Position numbers and translations under genes: made by a program
Notes under the pieces: generated by a model
Told to the model about the DNA's origin: nothing
The model's input: the letters and a program-made list of their open reading frames with translations, nothing else
Database searches by the model: none
Assembly (NCBI GenBank): GCA_947502965.1
Contig: CANNCG010000049.1
Location: 1 to 6,884 of the forward strand
Direction of reading: 5' to 3'
DNA: 6,884 bases
Origin: a bacterium
Lineage (GTDB): Bacteria > Margulisbacteria > Marinamargulisbacteria > SXXA01
Shown here: piece by piece, positions 1 to 6,474 of the stretch
Layout of the letters: each line of letters opens with the position of its first letter
How positions within the stretch are numbered: position 1 is the first letter of the stretch

Positions 1-303
1 TCCGGGGAAAGGGTCTTTGCGGACAAAGCGTATTGTCTCAAGCCTGCACAAACGGTCATGAAAAAGAGGGGCGCACACAGCGCCGCCATGTTGCGAAACA
101 ATATGAAATCCAAGAACAAAGACTTGGACAAGTGGCGGTCCAGAATGAGATCCCCATTCGAATGCATCTTCTCTAAATTTGAAAAAAGGGCGCGTTACCG
201 TGGCTTGGACAAAATGCAGTTCCAGCTCTTTATGGATGCCATTGTTTGGAATCTCAAAAGAGTGGTTGTGATAACGCCATTGCCCAATCTGAGTGGGGCA
301 TAG
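1..303 (+). CDS. IS5-family-like DDE transposase, C-terminal fragment (5' end outside window)
   Basis: This reading frame is open from the first base of the window to a TAG at 301-303, giving 100 residues of a protein whose start lies upstream of the window. The pattern fits the C-terminal catalytic part of IS5-type transposases. VFADKAY near residues 5-11 matches the block with the second catalytic aspartate (D8). SPFECIFSKFEKRARYRGL at residues 51-69 matches the block with the catalytic glutamate (E54) and the YRGL signature. QFQLFMDAIVWNLKRVVVI at 73-91 matches the final conserved helix. The product would cut and join the ends of its insertion sequence. The first catalytic aspartate cannot be checked, so whether the gene is intact is unknown. 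An internal ATG at 58 lies after D8 and is not a credible start. Family assignment comes from motif recognition, not a search. Confidence 0.8.
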   Translation, partial: SGERVFADKAYCLKPAQTVMKKRGAHSAAMLRNNMKSKNKDLDKWRSRMRSPFECIFSKFEKRARYRGLDKMQFQLFMDAIVWNLKRVVVITPLPNLSGA

Positions 304-323
304 CGCTCCAAAGGGCGACCTGC

Positions 324-366
324 GCCTATTTGGCGTAAAATCCACTGGATTTTACGCCAAATAGGC
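324..366. repeat. Perfect 21-bp inverted repeat with 1-nt centre
   Basis: The left arm at 324-344 and right arm at 346-366 are exact reverse complements around the single base 345. As RNA or single-stranded DNA this gives a 20-bp stem with a 3-nt loop. It starts 20 nt after the transposase stop codon. No run of T follows it on either strand, so it is not a standard intrinsic terminator. It may be a transcription or read-through barrier belonging to the insertion sequence, or part of its right end. Two abutting terminal repeats would also produce this shape. No second copy of the arm was seen in the window. Confidence 0.85.
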
Positions 367-596
367 CACAAAACGCTTCTTTTATCGATTTTTATCGGAT
401 TTTTACAAGAAAATCAGATCCTGCACGTTTTTTGCTTTGTTTTGCGACAGCGCCACAAGGCAACCACGATGCGTCGTTGGTTTCTTTCCGCCTTGGATGC
501 TTTGGCCAGAGATCCAAAATTAGATCTCCTCCAATTCTTACGCCATCTTGACTCCACCCCTTAGCGTACCGATTACCCATCGGGACAGCCCCTCCC
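367..596. other. Spacer between the IS remnant and pyrH, no gene seen
   Basis: I see no supported gene here. The left part (about 377-440) is T-rich and includes two near-identical 10-nt units at 381-390 and 391-400. A 62-codon frame on the minus strand (392-580) has no recognisable motif and no convincing ribosome binding site. In many bacteria rpsB and tsf lie directly upstream of pyrH; neither is present here. Confidence 0.6.
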
Positions 597-625
597 TTGC
601 TGCGTATCCGCCTGATTGTTACAAT
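597..625 (+). promoter_or_regulatory. Predicted sigma70-type promoter of pyrH with extended -10
   Basis: TTGCTG at 597-602 matches 3 of 6 bases of the -35 consensus. After a 17-nt spacer, TACAAT at 620-625 matches 5 of 6 bases of the -10. The -10 is preceded by TG plus one base (617-619), the extended -10 motif, which can compensate for a weak -35. Transcription would start near 631-633, directly at the pyrH ATG (634). It would drive the seven-gene block. Confidence 0.55.
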
Positions 626-633
626 GCCGACCT

Positions 634-1356
634 ATGAAAAAATCTATCTATAAACGTATTCTGTTAAAAATGAGTGGGGAAGCTTTCAAAGGAGATCGGG
701 AATACGGTATCGACCCTCAATTTTTGCGCTATGTCGCGAATGAAATCAAAGATGCCATGACCATGTCGGTCCAAATCGGCATCGTCATCGGCGGGGGCAA
801 TATTTTTCGGGGCATCGCGGGTGCGGCCAATGGAATGGAGAGGGTCACCGCGGACTATACCGGCATGTTGGCCACGGTCATGAATGCACTGGCCCTACAG
901 GACGCACTCTCAAAAGTAGACGTTGATTCTCGGGTACAAACCGCCATTGAGATGAGGGAAGTTGCGGAGCCCTTTGTCCTACGTCGGGCGATCCGTCATA
1001 TGGAAAAAAACCGGGTCGTGATTTTTGCCGGCGGTACAGGGAACCCCTATTTCACCACAGACACTACCGCAGCCTTGCGCGCTGCAGAGATTCGTGCCGA
1101 TGCTATTTTCAAAGCCACCAAAGTGGATGGTGTCTATGATGAAGATCCTGCCACCCACCCAGATGCCCTCAAATACGATACGATAGACCATATCGATGTG
1201 CTCAACCGTCAGCTACGTGTGATGGACAGTACAGCCTTGTCATTGAGCATGGACAACCACATTCCCATTATGGTTTTTAACCTCACTGAAAAAGGCAATA
1301 TCAGAAAAATTCTATCGGGTGAAAAAATCGGCACCTGTATCGGAGGAAAGTCATGA
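634..1356 (+). CDS. pyrH: UMP kinase (uridylate kinase)
   Basis: Bacterial UMP kinase is a cytosolic enzyme that phosphorylates UMP to UDP with ATP, feeding all later pyrimidine nucleotide synthesis; it is normally hexameric. The 240-residue product is close to the usual length (about 240). It has the amino-acid-kinase fold signatures: YKRILLKMSGEA at residues 6-17, the glycine loop IGGGNIFRG at 52-60, DYTGMLATVMNALALQDAL in the UMP-binding region, GTGNPYFTTDTTAALRAAEI from residue 134 on, and KATKVDGVYDEDP at 160-172. The ATG at 634 is chosen because the family's conserved block starts six residues later. A TTG at 616 in the same frame would lie upstream of the predicted transcription start. 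No Shine-Dalgarno sequence precedes 634. The gene ends by overlapping frr by 4 nt (ATGA). Confidence 0.96.
   Translation: MKKSIYKRILLKMSGEAFKGDREYGIDPQFLRYVANEIKDAMTMSVQIGIVIGGGNIFRGIAGAANGMERVTADYTGMLATVMNALALQDALSKVDVDSRVQTAIEMREVAEPFVLRRAIRHMEKNRVVIFAGGTGNPYFTTDTTAALRAAEIRADAIFKATKVDGVYDEDPATHPDALKYDTIDHIDVLNRQLRVMDSTALSLSMDNHIPIMVFNLTEKGNIRKILSGEKIGTCIGGKS
1342..1346 (+). promoter_or_regulatory. Strong ribosome binding site of frr inside the pyrH end
   Basis: GGAGG at 1342-1346 sits 6 nt before the frr ATG, within the last codons of pyrH. It is the best Shine-Dalgarno match in the gene block and fixes the frr start at 1353. Confidence 0.8.
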
Positions 1357-1895
1357 CTGAACTGAAAGACAGAATGGAAAAATCCATAGAGTCGCTCAAA
1401 AGCCATTTGGCCAGCTTTCGGACAGGTCGGGCAAATCCAGACCTGTTATCCAAACTCATGGTGTCCTGTTACGGCTCCCCCACGCCCCTACGACAAGTGG
1501 CCAACGTCACCGTCCCTGAAAATAGGGTATTGCAGATCACCGTTTTTGATAAAACCATGGTCAAAGAAGTCGACAAGGCCATCCAAATTTCAGATTTGGG
1601 TATAAATCCTTCGGTGGATGGCACCACCATTCGTCTCCGTCTGCCGGAACTCACCGAAGACAGGCGTCGTGATCTCGTCAAACAGGTCAAAAAAGTCCTC
1701 GAAGACGCGAAGGTTTCCCTGCGTAATATTCGCAGAGATGCGGTCGAGGATCTCAAGAAACAAGAAAAAGCCAAAGAACTCCCTGAAGATGAAAGCAAAC
1801 GTCTCCAAGACGATATCCAGAAGCTCACCGACAAGTATATTGGCATCATGGACCAACTGGCCAAAGACAAAGAAACGGAGATCATGACCCTCTAA
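1353..1895 (+). CDS. frr: Ribosome recycling factor
   Basis: RRF works with EF-G after termination to split the post-termination ribosome into subunits. The 180-residue product is close to the usual size of about 185. The N-terminal helix leads into SFRTGRANPDLL at residues 21-32, the conserved hinge-proximal motif. A beta-rich domain II follows (about 30-105, with GSPTPLRQVANVTVPENR and SDLGINPSVDGTTIRL). The C-terminal helical part returns to the three-helix bundle, with LTEDRRRDLVKQVKK and NIRRDAVEDLKK. The start at 1353 overlaps the pyrH stop by 4 nt and has a strong upstream GGAGG. The stop TAA (1893-1895) shares one base with the uppS ATG. The adjacent pyrH-frr order is conserved widely in bacteria. 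No odd feature is seen. Confidence 0.97.
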   Translation: MTELKDRMEKSIESLKSHLASFRTGRANPDLLSKLMVSCYGSPTPLRQVANVTVPENRVLQITVFDKTMVKEVDKAIQISDLGINPSVDGTTIRLRLPELTEDRRRDLVKQVKKVLEDAKVSLRNIRRDAVEDLKKQEKAKELPEDESKRLQDDIQKLTDKYIGIMDQLAKDKETEIMTL

Positions 1896-2638
1896 TGTCA
1901 GCTGACCTCGCCGCTTTGGGGCTCTCAGTAGACAAGATGCCCGTCCACATTGCCATCATCATGGATGGCAATGGCCGCTGGGCAAAACGCCGTTTTTTGC
2001 CTAGCAATGCCGGCCATCGCAAAGGCGCTGAGGCCTTCAAACAAACGCTCAAAACCTGCGTTTCTTTGGGAATCAAACATTTCTCGGTGTATGTGTTTTC
2101 GACAGAAAACTGGCGTCGCCCCGAACAAGAAGTAGGGTTTCTCATGGATCTGATGTGCTATTTGATCGACCGTGAAATCGCACAGCTCAAAATGAGCGGG
2201 GTCCGCATGAAGGTTCTGGGCCGTATCCAAGCGCTCCCCGAAATGTTGCAAGAAAAAGTGCGCCGTCTGGAATCCGAAACTGCGCACAATACCGCGATTC
2301 AGGCCAATCTCCTTATCAACTATGGTAGCCGTGCAGAAATCGTCGATGCTATCCAAGAAATAGCCCAGGAAGTCTTGCAGGGACGCCTCAGTAGTGACGC
2401 TATCGACGAACGCTGTGTCTCGGAACATCTCTATAGCAGAGGTATTCCAGATCCGGACCTGTTGATTCGAACGGGTGGCGACTTCCGTGTCAGCAATTTT
2501 ATGCTCTGGCAATCCGCTTACACAGAGTTTGTCATCACCAATACATTGTGGCCAGACTTTGACAAAAACGCACTCGTGGACGCCATTCGTATCTACCAAG
2601 GTAGGGACCGTCGCTTCGGGGGCGTTCATGCAAAATAG
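1895..2638 (+). CDS. uppS: Isoprenyl transferase (di-trans,poly-cis-undecaprenyl-diphosphate synthase family)
   Basis: This cis-prenyltransferase adds isopentenyl units to farnesyl (or a similar) diphosphate, giving the undecaprenyl carrier used for peptidoglycan and other envelope polymers. The 247-residue product has the family motifs in order. HIAIIMDGNGRWAKRR at residues 18-33 carries the catalytic Asp24 and Asn26. AGHRKGAE follows at 39-46, and FSTENWRRP lies in the middle. RTGGDFRVSNFMLWQSAYTE at 192-211 contains Arg192, Arg198 and Glu211, which align with E. coli Arg194, Arg200 and Glu213. The ATG at 1895 overlaps the frr stop (TAATG). Only a GGAG at 1877-1880, 14 nt away, could serve as ribosome binding site, so coupling to frr is likely. 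A later ATG at 1937 would keep the catalytic block and is possible. Product chain length cannot be read from sequence. Confidence 0.96.
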   Translation: MSADLAALGLSVDKMPVHIAIIMDGNGRWAKRRFLPSNAGHRKGAEAFKQTLKTCVSLGIKHFSVYVFSTENWRRPEQEVGFLMDLMCYLIDREIAQLKMSGVRMKVLGRIQALPEMLQEKVRRLESETAHNTAIQANLLINYGSRAEIVDAIQEIAQEVLQGRLSSDAIDERCVSEHLYSRGIPDPDLLIRTGGDFRVSNFMLWQSAYTEFVITNTLWPDFDKNALVDAIRIYQGRDRRFGGVHAK

Positions 2639-3434
2639 GGTCATCACCGCATTTTTGTTGCTGGGGATTGCTATTTTTGTGATCTATTACGGGCAATTGC
2701 CCATGTATCTGTGGGTTTCTTTTGTCGGACTGGCCTGTGCCTATGAGCTCATCCAAATGGCGAAAAAGAACACGACAACCCCCTACGAGATCCCCATATA
2801 TGCCGCAGTGGCCTGCGCCATTACTAGTGCCTACCTCCCCATGACGCAGGGCCTATGGCGCAGTCCTGCGATGATGATAGCCGCGATGTCTGTATTGGCT
2901 TTTTCGTTTTTTGAGCTATGGCACAAAAAGCTCTTTTTTACACAAACCCGTTGGGCCATGACATGGCGCATCGCCGCATTTGTCTCGCTCACCAGCCCCT
3001 ATATCTATCTCGTTCGCCAGGGAAACGATGGTGTTTTGCATATTTCTTTTTTCTTGCTGATTATCTGGGCTACCGATGTTTTGGCCTTGTTTGGAGGCCG
3101 ATTTTTTGGCAAAACACCCCTGAGTGACATCAGCCCAAATAAAACGAGGGAGGGGTCTTTGATAGGCTTTTTAGGTAGCGTCATTGTTTCTCTTGTTTAC
3201 ATTATTGTTGTTTATGTTTATTTTGATATTCACATGAATGTGCTGATCTATACCGCCTTTGCCGTGGTAGTCAGTCTTCTTGCTCAAGGGGGAGACCTTC
3301 ATGAATCACTGGTCAAGCGTCGGATGCAGGTCAAGGATTCATCTGGGCTCTTGCCTGGGCACGGTGGTGTTTATGATAGGGCAGACAGCACACTCTTCGT
3401 CATGCCACTGGTGTTTTATTTGTTACATTACTAG
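2628..3434 (+). CDS. cdsA: Phosphatidate cytidylyltransferase (CDP-diacylglycerol synthase)
   Basis: CdsA is an integral membrane enzyme that makes CDP-diacylglycerol from phosphatidic acid and CTP, the branch point for phospholipids. The 268-residue product is hydrophobic almost throughout, with several apparent membrane segments from residue 6 on. ATDVLALFGGRFFGKTPL and then SPNKTREGSLIGF form the conserved central region. The family signature is at residues 227-253: S227, K230-R231, K236-D237, H245-G-G, D250-R and D253. Two positions are unusual: the signature has DRAD where a bulky aliphatic residue normally follows DR, and the KTWEG block has Arg in place of Trp. The frame is open further upstream to 2475 inside uppS. 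The ATG at 2628 is chosen because membrane sequence begins right after it and a G-rich stretch (2618-2622) lies 5 nt before it. It overlaps uppS by 11 nt. Confidence 0.93.
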   Translation: MQNRVITAFLLLGIAIFVIYYGQLPMYLWVSFVGLACAYELIQMAKKNTTTPYEIPIYAAVACAITSAYLPMTQGLWRSPAMMIAAMSVLAFSFFELWHKKLFFTQTRWAMTWRIAAFVSLTSPYIYLVRQGNDGVLHISFFLLIIWATDVLALFGGRFFGKTPLSDISPNKTREGSLIGFLGSVIVSLVYIIVVYVYFDIHMNVLIYTAFAVVVSLLAQGGDLHESLVKRRMQVKDSSGLLPGHGGVYDRADSTLFVMPLVFYLLHY

Positions 3435-3459
3435 GCGTTTACCAAAAGGGGATTGAAAC

Positions 3460-4626
3460 ATGCAAACCATTGTCAAAAAGCGCCTGTGTATTTTGGGGAG
3501 TACGGGCTCTATTGGAACACAGGCATTGGACATTGTCAGGGCCTTTCCTGATCATTTCGAAGTCATAGGTCTAAGTGCCGGCACCAAGCTCGATCTGCTC
3601 AAAACCCAAATTCTGAACCATACCCCGCAGTGGGTGATGATTCGGGACAATGCCGCACGCGAGGCCTTGCGGACATGGGCCGCCACACTGCCCTTCTCCC
3701 TCCACATCTTGGATACCGAAGCGGACTTGACTACCGCCTTGTCCGACCCCGCCTTGGATGTTGTCATCATGGCCATCGTGGGAACAGCGGCACTAATCCC
3801 GACAGCCGCTGCATTGCTGGTAGGCAAAACCGTGGGTCTTGCATCCAAAGAAGTATTGGTGGCCGCGGGCGATATCATGATGGATTTGGCCCGCCGTCAT
3901 GGGGGATCTTTGCTGCCCATTGACTCCGAACATGCGGCACTCCAGCAATGCATGACCAGCCTCAATGGGGATAGCTCCCAGCTATCACGGGTCATTTTGA
4001 CCGCATCTGGGGGTCCTTTTCGCACCCGAAACCCGGTGACATTTGCGGATATTACACCCGCCGAAGCCCTCAAACATCCACGCTGGCAAATGGGACCCAA
4101 AATCAGTATTGATTCCGCTACCTTGATGAACAAAGGCCTCGAAGTCATCGAAGCCCACTATCTCTTTGATATCGCGTATGACAATATCGAGGTTTTGGTG
4201 CACCCCCAGAGTATTGTGCATGCCATGACGGAATCCATTGATGGCAATATTATCGCCCATCTGGGACCCCCCGACATGCGGTTTCCGATTCAATACGTCA
4301 TGACCTATCCCGACAAGTGGATAGCCCCTTGGCCCCGTTTGGACATAACCCAAATGGGTGCGCTTACCTTTGAGCCCCCCGATTTTGAGGCCTTCCCCTT
4401 ACTCAAAATGGCTTATGCGTGTGGCCGCGCAGGCGGCAGTCTGCCCTTGGTGATGAATGCGGCCAATGAGGTCCTTGTCAGCCATTTTCTCGCAGGCCGG
4501 ATCTCCTTTTTAGAGATTGCCCAAGGTGTCGAAAAAACAGTCGTCCATTTTTCCGGGCGACATGTCCAGACACTCGCAGATCGGGTCGCGCTGGATATAG
4601 AAGTCAAACGCCATGTCAGCCAGTGA
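3460..4626 (+). CDS. dxr: 1-deoxy-D-xylulose 5-phosphate reductoisomerase
   Basis: Dxr converts 1-deoxy-D-xylulose 5-phosphate to 2-C-methyl-D-erythritol 4-phosphate with NADPH and a divalent metal. This is the first committed step of the MEP isoprenoid pathway and the target of fosmidomycin. The 388-residue length is typical (about 390-400). The NADPH loop GSTGSIG is at residues 13-19. The metal site lies in LPIDSEHAAL (Asp155, Glu157) and in NKGLE (Glu228). Substrate-binding blocks are TASGGPF around Ser183, HPRW at 206-209, and N224-K225. VHPQSIVHAMTE follows. The block usually written NKE reads SKE here (129-131). A partial Shine-Dalgarno (AAGGGGA, 3446-3452) precedes the ATG by 7 nt after a 25-nt gap from cdsA. 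The product feeds precursors to UppS in the same block. The 3' end overlaps dprA by 14 nt. Confidence 0.97.
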   Translation: MQTIVKKRLCILGSTGSIGTQALDIVRAFPDHFEVIGLSAGTKLDLLKTQILNHTPQWVMIRDNAAREALRTWAATLPFSLHILDTEADLTTALSDPALDVVIMAIVGTAALIPTAAALLVGKTVGLASKEVLVAAGDIMMDLARRHGGSLLPIDSEHAALQQCMTSLNGDSSQLSRVILTASGGPFRTRNPVTFADITPAEALKHPRWQMGPKISIDSATLMNKGLEVIEAHYLFDIAYDNIEVLVHPQSIVHAMTESIDGNIIAHLGPPDMRFPIQYVMTYPDKWIAPWPRLDITQMGALTFEPPDFEAFPLLKMAYACGRAGGSLPLVMNAANEVLVSHFLAGRISFLEIAQGVEKTVVHFSGRHVQTLADRVALDIEVKRHVSQ

Positions 4627-5725
4627 TTATTATTTGTTGGTCAATCATGTGTTTCACGACCAACCCCAACGCATGGTCGATATTCTCAATCGGTTTCCCG
4701 ATCTGACGGCGCTGACCCGCCATGCCCGTGACTATGCCAGAGAAACACAGCTCTCCGAACGACAAAGCAAGCTGCTCATGGCCGCCTTATCTGGGTTTTC
4801 CGCAGACCAGGTACGCCATGCCCTCGCGGCTCAGGGATGCGAGGTCCTCACTTGGGACAGTGACCATTACCCTGACTTGCTCAGAGAGATTCCCGACCCC
4901 CCCCCGGTTCTGTATGCCCATGGCCGACTCTCCCTCCTATCACGGGAATGCTTTGCCGTCGTGGGATCACGGGATATGACCCCCTATGGGAAAGAAGTCA
5001 CCACACGGTTGGTACAAGACATCGCTACCTATTTTTTGGTGATCTCTGGACTGGCCTCTGGGGTGGACACTGTGGCCCATGAAACCACTGTTCGTTTGGG
5101 GTATCCAACCATTGCGGTGGTGGCCACCGGCCTGGACCGTGTCTACCCCGCAGAAAACAAAGCTTTGGCAGCCAAAATCATTGAAAATGGACTCATCCTC
5201 AGCGAGTACCCCCTGGGCACACAGGCCGTGGGCTATCGATTCCCCCAGCGCAACCGTATCATTTCTGGGCTGAGCCGGGGTATGCTCATTTGCGAAGCCA
5301 AACAACAAAGCGGGGCGATGGTCACCGCCCGCCATGCCATGGAACAAAACAGAGATGTGTTTGCCGTTCCAGGTCCCATTTTCTCGCGGCAATCCGACGG
5401 ATGCCATGCCTTGATCCAAGATGGTGCCAAATTGGTACGCGGGATAGAAGATGTTTTGGGGGAATACAGCTTTTTGCCCTTTCCCAAAACAAAACGGGTC
5501 CCCTTGGCCAGTCTCACACAAGAGGCGCTGCCGCCTGTTCTCACTGGCACAGACGCCGATATTTGGGGACTTTTGGGGAAAGACCCTATCCAACTGGAAG
5601 ATATTTTGGAACAAACTCCCTTATCCGTATCCCAGGTTTTGCCAATTCTCTCGCATTTTGAAACCCAAAAGTGGCTCTCTGTTTTGCCAGGCCAATATTA
5701 TGCCCGTACCCATGGGAGCCAATGA
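4613..5725 (+). CDS. dprA: DNA-processing protein DprA (Smf family)
   Basis: DprA binds incoming single-stranded DNA in the cytoplasm during natural transformation and loads RecA onto it. The 370-residue product shows the usual three-part plan. An N-terminal helical (SAM-like) region covers about residues 1-85. The Rossmann core follows, with VVGSRDMTPYG from 116, SGLASGVDTVAHE from 145, FPQRNRIISGLSRG from 210, then SGAMVTARHAMEQNRDVFAVPG and SDGCHALIQDGAKLV. The C-terminal winged-helix (DML1-like) domain covers about 310-365, with LLGKDPIQLEDILEQTPLS. The ATG at 4613 lies inside dxr (14-nt overlap) with no strong ribosome binding site, so coupling to dxr is likely. A run of nine C (4897-4905) encodes part of D95-P96-P97-P98. 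The gene looks intact. It suggests, but does not prove, competence. Confidence 0.95.
   Translation: MSASDYYLLVNHVFHDQPQRMVDILNRFPDLTALTRHARDYARETQLSERQSKLLMAALSGFSADQVRHALAAQGCEVLTWDSDHYPDLLREIPDPPPVLYAHGRLSLLSRECFAVVGSRDMTPYGKEVTTRLVQDIATYFLVISGLASGVDTVAHETTVRLGYPTIAVVATGLDRVYPAENKALAAKIIENGLILSEYPLGTQAVGYRFPQRNRIISGLSRGMLICEAKQQSGAMVTARHAMEQNRDVFAVPGPIFSRQSDGCHALIQDGAKLVRGIEDVLGEYSFLPFPKTKRVPLASLTQEALPPVLTGTDADIWGLLGKDPIQLEDILEQTPLSVSQVLPILSHFETQKWLSVLPGQYYARTHGSQ
4897..4905 (+). repeat. Nine-C homopolymer tract inside dprA
   Basis: Nine consecutive C bases span the end of Asp95 and codons Pro96-Pro98. As written the frame is intact. Gain or loss of one C would truncate DprA before the Rossmann core. 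The tract is the longest single-base run that I noticed in the window. Confidence 0.9.
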
Positions 5726-6474
5726 CCATGTCTATCCCACTTGCCCTTTGTGATTTGTTTCCAGGAACCCCGACACGTAGTTTTGTTACAACGCGATTTG
5801 GATCCTGTGAACAAGGTCAAATTCTCTCAGAAATGTTCCCAGAACGGGTGGTGCGCATGCAGCAAACACACTCTGCCAACGTGGTCTGTTATCGCCCTGT
5901 TGCCGGACCTGATTTGGCATGGAATACCGATGGGCCAGAGACCCCCGTGTCCTACCCGCTACCCATCGAAGGGGGTATCTGCATACCCGATACGGATGCC
6001 CTATGGACCGCTGAAACAGATACGCTCTTGCTCGTCAAAACAGCAGACTGTCTTCCCCTCTCTTTTTATCACCCCGCCGGCATCGTTGGCGTCATTCATG
6101 CCGGTCGGAAAGGGCTCAATACCGGCCTTATCGCCAACACTTTTCGCGATGTTTGCCAGGCCCTCCAGCATCCCAAACGCTACGACATTTCCCTGAAAAA
6201 AAACAATACACCGACCCCTTTTCCCTTTTGGATTCATTACGGAGCATCGATTTGCGTACACTGCTATCAAATCGACCGGGACATCAACCTCCATATGGAT
6301 CTCCGACAACATGCCGTTTTGCAGGTCCAGAAGGCCTTGGCGGGCCATGTGCTCCGAGAAACCTTTTCGCCCTTTTGCACGGCGTGTCACCGCCATCTCT
6401 TTTTTTCCTATAGAGGCGGAGATGCCACCGATCGTTTGTATTCAGGGATTGTGCGACCAGGGCCGGGCATGTAG
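5722..6474 (+). CDS. pgeF: YfiH/PgeF-family (laccase-domain, purine nucleoside phosphorylase-like) protein
   Basis: The family (DUF152/Cu-oxidase_4, YfiH/PgeF/FAMIN) is cytosolic. Members act on purine nucleosides; E. coli PgeF has also been linked to correcting wrongly built peptidoglycan precursors. The three metal-ligand residues are present: His50 in QQTHSAN, Cys110 in TADCLPL and His126 in VIHAGRKG. YGASICVHCYQID and CTACHRHLFFSYRGGDATDR are the conserved C-terminal blocks. The 250-residue length is normal. The usual HAGWRG/HAGWKG block reads HAGRKG, an unusual change at a normally aromatic position. The ATG at 5722 overlaps the dprA stop (ATGA). An ATG at 5728 is equally possible and sits 9 nt from GGGAG (5714-5718). 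The last residues (RPGPGM) go beyond the usual family end and coincide with the start of the folded tail. The exact substrate is not shown by the sequence. Confidence 0.9.
   Translation: MTMSIPLALCDLFPGTPTRSFVTTRFGSCEQGQILSEMFPERVVRMQQTHSANVVCYRPVAGPDLAWNTDGPETPVSYPLPIEGGICIPDTDALWTAETDTLLLVKTADCLPLSFYHPAGIVGVIHAGRKGLNTGLIANTFRDVCQALQHPKRYDISLKKNNTPTPFPFWIHYGASICVHCYQIDRDINLHMDLRQHAVLQVQKALAGHVLRETFSPFCTACHRHLFFSYRGGDATDRLYSGIVRPGPGM

Noticed and set aside
302..311. 10-nt repeat AGCGCTCCAA shared with 6742-6751, considered as IS ends or an attachment-site pair
   Set aside because: Many 10-nt direct matches are expected by chance in a window of this size, and the match does not extend on either side.
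381..400. Two 10-nt tandem units as a CRISPR-like or iteron repeat
   Set aside because: Only two imperfect, T-rich copies with no spacers; too little to support an array or origin.
392..580. 62-codon minus-strand frame in the spacer upstream of pyrH
   Set aside because: No recognised motif or convincing ribosome binding site. A frame of this length is expected by chance.
616..633. TTG at 616 as the pyrH start
   Set aside because: It lies before the predicted transcription start, within the promoter. The six extra residues match no family N-terminus that I know.
1469..1885. 138-codon minus-strand frame opposite frr
   Set aside because: It is Ser/Arg/Leu-rich low-complexity sequence that mirrors the codon pattern of frr; no motif or ribosome binding site supports it.
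1925..2647. 240-codon minus-strand frame opposite uppS
   Set aside because: The + strand frame has every cis-prenyltransferase motif. The antisense product is Cys/His-rich without any recognisable family, typical of a shadow.
4967..5614. 215-codon minus-strand frame opposite dprA
   Set aside because: It is fully covered by the DprA Rossmann core on the + strand and shows no motif of its own.
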